Program-made: the position numbers and the translations under genes
The notes under the pieces: generated by a model
Told to the model about the DNA's origin: nothing
The model's input: the letters and a program-made list of their open reading frames with translations, nothing else
Databases searched by the model: none
Assembly (NCBI GenBank): GCA_035649275.1
Contig: DASRJW010000003.1
Location: 1-7,705 of the forward strand
Length of the DNA stretch: 7,705 bases
Source: Candidatus Krumholzibacteriia bacterium
GTDB lineage: Bacteria > Krumholzibacteriota > Krumholzibacteriia > G020349025
Direction of reading: 5' to 3'
In this document: positions 1-4,314 of the stretch, piece after piece
Numbering within the stretch: position 1 is the stretch's first letter
Layout: each line of letters starts with the position of its first letter

Positions 1-192
1 ACTTGCGCGTCCAGGGGTTCGAGTTGGTACCGACCGATCCGCGCTGTGCGTTCGTAGTCAACTGCGACCTGCCGGCGGGGCTCGCGAAAGAATGTGTCGA
101 AGGCGGGGAGATCGTACTCAATGGGGACGCTATACCTCGGCGTTTCGTCCCAGGGAGATCCTCATGGCCACTCGGGAGCGCCTCGAAGCGGA
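1..192. other. Stretch with no confident gene; possible minus-strand coding remnant
   Basis: No complete gene can be called here. One minus-strand frame stays open from the TGA at about 161-163 to the window edge and reads like a real protein, rich in D/E, Y, F and R (for example PRYSVPIEYDLPAFDTFF). It has no ATG, GTG or TTG codon in about 53 codons. The only nearby ATG (165-163, minus) lies one base out of frame and reaches a stop after 11 codons. The codon-aligned plus-strand frame is also open, but a gene there would run about 128 bases into the TerC gene before stopping. The two frames have about the same third-position GC by hand count, so base composition does not choose between them. 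It may be the start of a gene with an unusual start codon, a frameshifted relic, or plain spacer. Confidence 0.3.
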
Positions 193-1158
193 TCAGACGC
201 GGCGGGCCTCGCGCTTCGAGGCCACGAGGGAAGCCAGGATCCCGAGGAAGAGAATCCCCAAGATCACCCCCAAGGAAACGGCGATCGGGAGGTGGACATA
301 GTGGGAGAGCAGCATCTTGATCCCCACGAAGGCGAGGACGAAGGCGAGGCTGGTCTTCAGGTAGCGGAACTTCTCCATGGCCCCCGCCATGAGGAAGTAC
401 ATGGACCGCAACCCCAGGATGGCGAAGATGTTGGAGGTGAAGACGATGAACGGATCCTGAGTGATCGCGAAGATCGCTGGGATGGAGTCGACGGCAAAAA
501 GCGTATCGGCGCTGTCCACCACGAGGAGAACGAGGAAGAGCGGGGTGATGGCGTGCCTGCCGTTGACGCGGGTGAAGAACTTCTCCCCTTCCAGCCGCGG
601 CGAGACCGGGTAGACCCGTCGGGCCAGACGAAAGAGGATGTCCTTTTCGGGGTCGTATTTCTCCTCGCGCGCAAAGATCATCCGGATCGCGGTGAACACG
701 AGGAAGACGCCGAAGACGAGGATGATCCATTCGAAGCGGCGGATGAGTGCGATTCCTGCGGCGATCATGATGCCGCGCAAGACGATGGCTCCCAGGATGC
801 CCCAGAAGAGCACCCGGTGCTGGTACATCGTCGGAACCTTGAAGTGGTCGAAGATGAGAGCGATGACGAAGACGTTGTCCAGACTCAGGGATTCCTCGAC
901 GATGTAGCCCGTGAGGTATTGCAGGAACGCCCGTTGTCCCGACGTCTCGTGTCCGGGTTGCAGTCCCATGCCGAGCCAGTGCCGGTCGTACATGAAGTAC
1001 ACCAGCACGCCGAAGAGGAGCGCCAGGCTGATCCAGACCGAGGTCCACGCCAGGGCTTCGCGCATGGGGACGATGCGGGCGTGCCGGTGGAAGACGCCGA
1101 GGTCGAGCGCCAGCACGGAGAGGACGAAGACGAGGAAGCCGATCAGAAACCAGTCCAT
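193..1158 (-). CDS. TerC/Alx family integral membrane protein
   Basis: This is a polytopic inner-membrane protein of 321 residues, the length of E. coli Alx. Family members are linked to manganese export, alkaline pH response and tellurium resistance; the ion carried by this one cannot be read from sequence. Both family signatures are present. The first is in the third helix region, EESLSLDN at residues 88-95, with Asp94. The second is the acidic stretch DSADTLFAVDSIPAIFA from residue 215, with Asp215, Asp218 and Asp224, followed by TSNIFAILGLRSMYF at 241-255. About eight to nine hydrophobic segments are visible, with a charged loop at about 163-203. I start at ATG 1158, because GGAG at 1164-1167 lies 5 bases before it; GTG at 1164 is an alternative adding two residues. 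The glycosylasparaginase gene ends 57 bases upstream, so the two may be co-transcribed. I see no yybP-ykoY-like leader, which commonly precedes alx in other bacteria; 57 bases leaves little room for one. Confidence 0.95.
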   Translation of the reverse strand: MDWFLIGFLVFVLSVLALDLGVFHRHARIVPMREALAWTSVWISLALLFGVLVYFMYDRHWLGMGLQPGHETSGQRAFLQYLTGYIVEESLSLDNVFVIALIFDHFKVPTMYQHRVLFWGILGAIVLRGIMIAAGIALIRRFEWIILVFGVFLVFTAIRMIFAREEKYDPEKDILFRLARRVYPVSPRLEGEKFFTRVNGRHAITPLFLVLLVVDSADTLFAVDSIPAIFAITQDPFIVFTSNIFAILGLRSMYFLMAGAMEKFRYLKTSLAFVLAFVGIKMLLSHYVHLPIAVSLGVILGILFLGILASLVASKREARRV

Positions 1159-1163
1159 CCCCA

Positions 1164-1167
1164 CTCC
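1164..1167 (-). promoter_or_regulatory. Ribosome binding site deciding the TerC start
   Basis: On the minus strand GGAG is followed by five bases (TGGGG) and then ATG at 1158. This favours ATG 1158 over the in-frame GTG at 1164, whose nearest purine-rich site (minus-strand GGGGAGAGG, 1176-1184) is 11 bases away. Confidence 0.5.
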
Positions 1168-1183
1168 AGGCTAGGCCTCTCCC

Positions 1184-1203
1184 CGCGCCGCGGCGCCGGC
1201 GCG
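1184..1203. repeat. GC-rich hairpin between the asparaginase and terC genes
   Basis: The arms CGCGCC (1184-1189) and GGCGCG (1198-1203) enclose an 8-base loop. Two perfect palindromes overlap inside: GCGCCGCGGCGC at 1185-1196 and GCGCCGGCGC at 1193-1202. The structure follows the stop of the upstream gene and sits just before the purine-rich stretch ahead of terC. It has no T-tract, so it is not a classical intrinsic terminator. It could stabilise or separate the two parts of a shared transcript, or simply be a chance feature of very GC-rich DNA. Confidence 0.4.
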
Positions 1204-1221
1204 AGGGCGGCACGAGTCCTC

Positions 1222-2214
1222 TCAGCGCCTGCTCGGCGCATCCTGCAACACCTTGCCGCCGGCAGCGTGGACGGCGAACTGGAAACCGGGGCGCACGCTG
1301 CAGGCGCCGATTTCCCCGTTCCGGTTCAAGGCGAGGAAGCCGACCTGCAGGTCTTCCGGTTCGGGCGTGCGGCTCTGGACACGAGCCACCGCTTCCCGGC
1401 AGGCATCGTCGGGCGAGAGTCCCCGCCGCATCAGCTCCACGATGAGGAAGCTCCCTGAAACCCGGATCACCGCTTCGCCGAGACCGGTAGCGCAGGCGGC
1501 ACCCACCGCATCGTCGACGTAGAGACCCGCGCCGATGAGGGGCGAGTCGCCGACCCGGCCGTGCATCTTGAAGGCGAGGCCGCTGGTGGTGCAGGCGCCG
1601 GCGAGGCGGCCACGGCCGTCGATGGCGAGCATGCCGATGGTGTCGTGGCTGCGTGCCGGCTTGTAGTCGTGATCCTTGCACCACTTCTTCCACGCCGCTT
1701 CCGCTTTGGGGGTGAGGAGATTCTCTTTCGGGAAGCCCTGCTCCAGGGCGAAACGCAGGGCCCCCTCGCCGGCGAGCACCACGTGCGGCGTGCGCTCCAT
1801 GACGCGTCGCGCCACCGAGGTCGGGTGCATGATGTGCTGGAGAAAGACGACGGAACCGCATTGGCCTTGGCCGTTCATGATGCAGGCGTCCAGCGTTACC
1901 CGGCCGTCCCGATCGGGGAGGCCGCCGAGCCCCACGGAGTCCACTTCCGGGTCGGCCTCGGTGACGCGCACGCCTGTCTCCACCGCATCGAGGGCGAGAC
2001 CGTCCTTTTCCAGAACTGCCCAGGCCGCGGCGTTGGCGGCGACTCCATGGGACCAGGTGGAAACCACCAGCGGGCGGCGCGGTGGACCGGCCGGGGCGAG
2101 CTCCTGTGCTGCAGCGCGGCCGGCGAGTCCCAAGGCGGGCAGACCGAGGAGCCAGGTTTCGAGGAAAGCACGCCGGCTCGAGGAACGGGCGGCGATGTTC
2201 TTGCGCTCCGACAC
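1222..2214 (-). CDS. Tat-exported glycosylasparaginase (N4-(beta-N-acetylglucosaminyl)-L-asparaginase family)
   Basis: This 330-residue Ntn hydrolase belongs to the family that cleaves the bond between asparagine and N-acetylglucosamine in glycoasparagines; some members act on plain asparagine or isoaspartyl peptides. Residues 11-18 (SSSRRAFL) form a twin-arginine motif, followed by a hydrophobic stretch and a likely cleavage after AAA at 34-36, so it should fold in the cytoplasm and be exported to the periplasm. The autoproteolytic site is HDTIGM, with Thr192 as the predicted nucleophile and N terminus of the beta subunit. Substrate-pocket motifs match the family: STWSHG around Trp54, GRVGDSP with Arg220 and Asp223, and TTSG at 209-212. 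GTG 2214 is chosen because GGAGAG lies 8 bases before it and because it places the Tat motif near the N terminus. The frame stays open to 2394, but that extension is low-complexity and includes part of the tandem repeat. Asparaginase activity on other substrates cannot be excluded. Confidence 0.93.
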   Translation of the reverse strand: MSERKNIAARSSSRRAFLETWLLGLPALGLAGRAAAQELAPAGPPRRPLVVSTWSHGVAANAAAWAVLEKDGLALDAVETGVRVTEADPEVDSVGLGGLPDRDGRVTLDACIMNGQGQCGSVVFLQHIMHPTSVARRVMERTPHVVLAGEGALRFALEQGFPKENLLTPKAEAAWKKWCKDHDYKPARSHDTIGMLAIDGRGRLAGACTTSGLAFKMHGRVGDSPLIGAGLYVDDAVGAACATGLGEAVIRVSGSFLIVELMRRGLSPDDACREAVARVQSRTPEPEDLQVGFLALNRNGEIGACSVRPGFQFAVHAAGGKVLQDAPSRR

Positions 2215-2222
2215 GGCTTGGT

Positions 2223-2228
2223 CTCTCC
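2223..2228 (-). promoter_or_regulatory. Ribosome binding site deciding the asparaginase start
   Basis: Minus-strand GGAGAG lies 8 bases before GTG 2214. It supports a start 60 codons downstream of the longest open frame and gives a Tat signal of normal length. Confidence 0.65.
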
Positions 2229-2350
2229 GCTCGACGACGGTTCGCACGTCGCGCGGGGAATCACCGGGCCTCGGCGGCCGTCCGGATGCGGTGCGTATCC
2301 CGCGCTGCTCCCGCGCGCCGCCGGCCTCTGCCTCCGGCCGGGGCGCAGGC

Positions 2351-2379
2351 AGTGTACGCACCGGCATGCCGGCAGGCCA
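2351..2379 (-). promoter_or_regulatory. Possible promoter for the minus-strand genes
   Basis: A minus-strand TACACT (2356-2351) resembles a -10 box. The hexamer 17 bases upstream, TGGCCT at 2379-2374, matches the -35 consensus at only three of six positions and lies inside the first tandem repeat copy. If real, the leader to GTG 2214 would be about 130 bases. The evidence is weak, and sigma factor preferences of this lineage are unknown. Confidence 0.15.
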
Positions 2380-2416
2380 GCGAAACCGGTACACCGGCAG
2401 GCCAGCGAAACCGGTA
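2361..2416. repeat. Two-copy 25-base-period tandem repeat with adjoining palindrome
   Basis: Two identical 23-base copies occupy 2369-2391 and 2394-2416, separated by CA. Each starts CCGGCAGGCC and ends GAAACCGGTA. A perfect 12-base palindrome, CCGGCATGCCGG (2361-2372), overlaps the start of copy 1. Just before it, GTAC..ACCGGCA echoes the junction between the copies, as if a third copy were degenerate. The array lies between divergent genes, just upstream of the likely -10 box of the plus-strand pair. It may be an operator with two sites about 2.4 helical turns apart, or a small slippage-prone minisatellite. Confidence 0.8.
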
Positions 2417-2442
2417 ATGGTGCGAGGTGCGGGGCGATCCGA

Positions 2443-2448
2443 TATACT
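2443..2448 (+). promoter_or_regulatory. Possible -10 box for the plus-strand gene pair
   Basis: TATACT differs from the TATAAT consensus at one position and stands out in very GC-rich DNA. It would place transcription start near 2455, about 30 bases before ATG 2487. No good -35 hexamer is visible at 16-18 bases spacing; GTGCGA at 2420-2425 matches three of six. Activator dependence through the adjacent repeats is possible. If correct, it rules out the GTG at 2427 as the start of the next gene. Confidence 0.35.
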
Positions 2449-2472
2449 CCGCCGCGCGCCGAGGGGAGGCGC

Positions 2473-2477
2473 GGGAG
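2473..2477 (+). promoter_or_regulatory. Ribosome binding site deciding the start at 2487
   Basis: GGGAG lies 9 bases before ATG 2487. The alternative in-frame start, GTG 2427, would add 20 charged residues in front of an otherwise normal signal peptide. Confidence 0.5.
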
Positions 2478-2486
2478 ATTCACGGG

Positions 2487-4298
2487 ATGACGAGCCAACC
2501 GCTGGGTCGGATCCTCGCGGCTCTCGCGTACGGCGCGACGGTTTCCGTGGCGGCCACGCCTGCCGCGCAGGAGCTCATCGCGCAGCCTCGCTGCACTCTC
2601 CTCCTCATCGATGTCCACAGCCTCCGCGACGACATCGTCGTCCGGACCCCGGCCGTGGCCGATGCTCCATACCTCTACAAAGGTTGGACCCAAGCGCAGA
2701 AGGCGGAGCTTTCGACCTTCGACCAATTCGCCATGCTGCGTCTCTGGGATCGGGCCTTGTTCGAGGATGGGCGGGTCGAGTCCGAGAGCTGGCAAATGGA
2801 ACTCATGCCCAGCTCTCCCACGGCGCTCGTGGTGCGCAGCCAGGGTGGGCGCGGCGACTACGATCTCTCCGGAATGCCCTTGCAGAGCTTGAGCGTGTTC
2901 GCGCAGGGAACGAAGGTGCGACTCGCCTTCGGGCGGCCGGGCACGGAGCGGCTCGAGGTCGCCTGGGCGAGCGTCTACGACGGCAGCCTCGAGCTTTCAC
3001 GCTTTCTGAACGCCCGGCCGGCGCAGGCGGCGCTGCGCGTCCTGGGGAGCGAGGTGCGCCTCGATCTGGGAGGGGAGCCGTTCGCCGGGGAAGCCCGCCT
3101 CGTGCTCAGCGGCGCGGCAAAATCTCTCGCCCTCGTTTTGCGGCGCGATGTGGGGTTGCAGGTCCGTGCCCCCGAGGCGGTGCTGCGCCGCTGCGCGGCA
3201 CCGCACCTGCAGTCGATTCCGGGCGGCTTGCGCAGCGCCGACTTCGAGCGCGCCGGCTGCCGGGTGGACCTGCAGGTGCTGGACGCCATCGGGGACGTGC
3301 GCGTCACCTGGGAAGGCGAGGCCGGAACCGCCGCGGTGCAGAACCCGGCCGAGCCTGCCGAGACCGCGCCGGTCCTGACGGGGGAGGAGCTGGATCGCGC
3401 CATCGAAGCGCAGATCGCCGCCTTCCTCGTGCTCGCGTCGCGGCGCGAGTACGATGCGGCGGCGGAAAAGCTGCGCGGGATGGAACAGCTCCAGCCCGGA
3501 GACGGGCGCTTGCTCTTTCTGGAGAAGTGGCTGCGCGAGCATCCCAACCTGCGCTTCGATGTGGTGCCGATTCTGGGCGAGGCGGAAACGCGCTTTCGCG
3601 AAGGGCTGGACTACTACGTGGTCGGCCAGCGTGAGGAAGCGCTGCTCCGCTTCAAGGAGGCCGCCCGGCTCGACCCGAAGCTGGTGACGGCGGCGACCTG
3701 GGCCCGGAAAACGGCAGAGGATATCGAGCAGCAGGCTACCGGTGGCAGCGGTAGCGGCGCGAGCACGACGGGCGGCAAGGCAGCGGCAGGCGGGAATGCA
3801 GCGCCGGCCGGCCGCCCAGCGGTCGGCTCGGCCCCCGGTACCGCCGAACGCATCGTGGTGTTGAGCAGCGCTCCGGTCTTCGCCGTGCGCTCTCCCGCTC
3901 GACCGTCGGTGGCTACCCGCGCCGATCGCATCGAGTTCACCGGCCAGGTGGCGGACGACGTCGGCGTCGATCGCATCGAGGCGGCCCTCAATGGCGAGCC
4001 CATCCGGGATCGAAGAGGCGAGGTCGTGGCGATCCGGCCGCGCTCCGCGGCAGCCGACTCGAGTCGGCAACTCGAATTCGCCTTCGCGGTGCCGCTGCGT
4101 CCAGGGAGAAACGAGGTGGTGCTCACCGCCCACGACGTGGACGCGACGGCGCACCGGACGAGCGCGCGTTTCACCGTGTTGCGCCAGCCTCCCTTCTATC
4201 GCACCGGCACCTTCGCCATCGTTCTCGGTGGCGTCGCCATTCTGGTCGTGGCCGCATGGCTCGTACTCCGCCTCACCCGCACCCGGTCGCCAGCGTGA
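2487..4298 (+). CDS. Inner-membrane-anchored periplasmic protein with beta-rich, TPR-like and Ig-like domains
   Basis: I do not recognise a named gene. The 603-residue product starts with a signal peptide (about 1-28, ending PAAQ). Residues 31-276 are beta-rich; the part from about 124 repeats short strands ending in G.KVRL, SEVRLDL and GDVRVTW patterns. This resembles the stacked-strand folds of LiaF C-terminal/toast-rack domains and is an inference from pattern only. Residues 301-416 are helical and TPR-like, including FREGLDYYVVGQREEALLRF and ARLDP. A Gly/Ala/Ser/Pro linker spans about 417-453. Residues 454-567 look like an Ig-like or cadherin-like sandwich (FTGQVADDVGVDRIEAALNG, then PLRPGRNEVVLTAHD). 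A single membrane helix at 573-596 is followed by RLTRTR, so the bulk should face the periplasm. The TPR-like and Ig-like parts suggest binding or scaffolding, not catalysis. The next gene starts 16 bases downstream, which implies one operon. Confidence 0.85.
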   Translation: MTSQPLGRILAALAYGATVSVAATPAAQELIAQPRCTLLLIDVHSLRDDIVVRTPAVADAPYLYKGWTQAQKAELSTFDQFAMLRLWDRALFEDGRVESESWQMELMPSSPTALVVRSQGGRGDYDLSGMPLQSLSVFAQGTKVRLAFGRPGTERLEVAWASVYDGSLELSRFLNARPAQAALRVLGSEVRLDLGGEPFAGEARLVLSGAAKSLALVLRRDVGLQVRAPEAVLRRCAAPHLQSIPGGLRSADFERAGCRVDLQVLDAIGDVRVTWEGEAGTAAVQNPAEPAETAPVLTGEELDRAIEAQIAAFLVLASRREYDAAAEKLRGMEQLQPGDGRLLFLEKWLREHPNLRFDVVPILGEAETRFREGLDYYVVGQREEALLRFKEAARLDPKLVTAATWARKTAEDIEQQATGGSGSGASTTGGKAAAGGNAAPAGRPAVGSAPGTAERIVVLSSAPVFAVRSPARPSVATRADRIEFTGQVADDVGVDRIEAALNGEPIRDRRGEVVAIRPRSAAADSSRQLEFAFAVPLRPGRNEVVLTAHDVDATAHRTSARFTVLRQPPFYRTGTFAIVLGGVAILVVAAWLVLRLTRTRSPA

Positions 4299-4314
4299 GA
4301 ACGAGAGGAAGCGC

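Noticed and set aside
1165-1221. A yybP-ykoY manganese riboswitch ahead of terC
   Set aside because: The gap is only 57 bases and shows just GC-rich palindromes; the conserved riboswitch elements are not visible.
94-1458. A 454-residue plus-strand open frame
   Set aside because: It lies antisense to the TerC and asparaginase genes, is packed with Asp, Glu, His and Gln, and shows no family motif; it is an antisense shadow in GC-rich DNA.
2215-2394. A 60-codon N-terminal extension of the asparaginase
   Set aside because: It is low-complexity, includes part of the tandem repeat, and would bury the Tat motif; GTG 2214 has a good ribosome binding site.
1676-3634. A 652-residue plus-strand open frame
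   Set aside because: It crosses the divergent spacer and overlaps two well-supported genes; its composition is Arg/Ala/Gly-rich and motif-free.
3991-4314. A 108-codon upstream extension of the outer-membrane fusion protein
   Set aside because: It overlaps the preceding gene in another frame, and a ribosome site plus signal peptide begin at ATG 4315.
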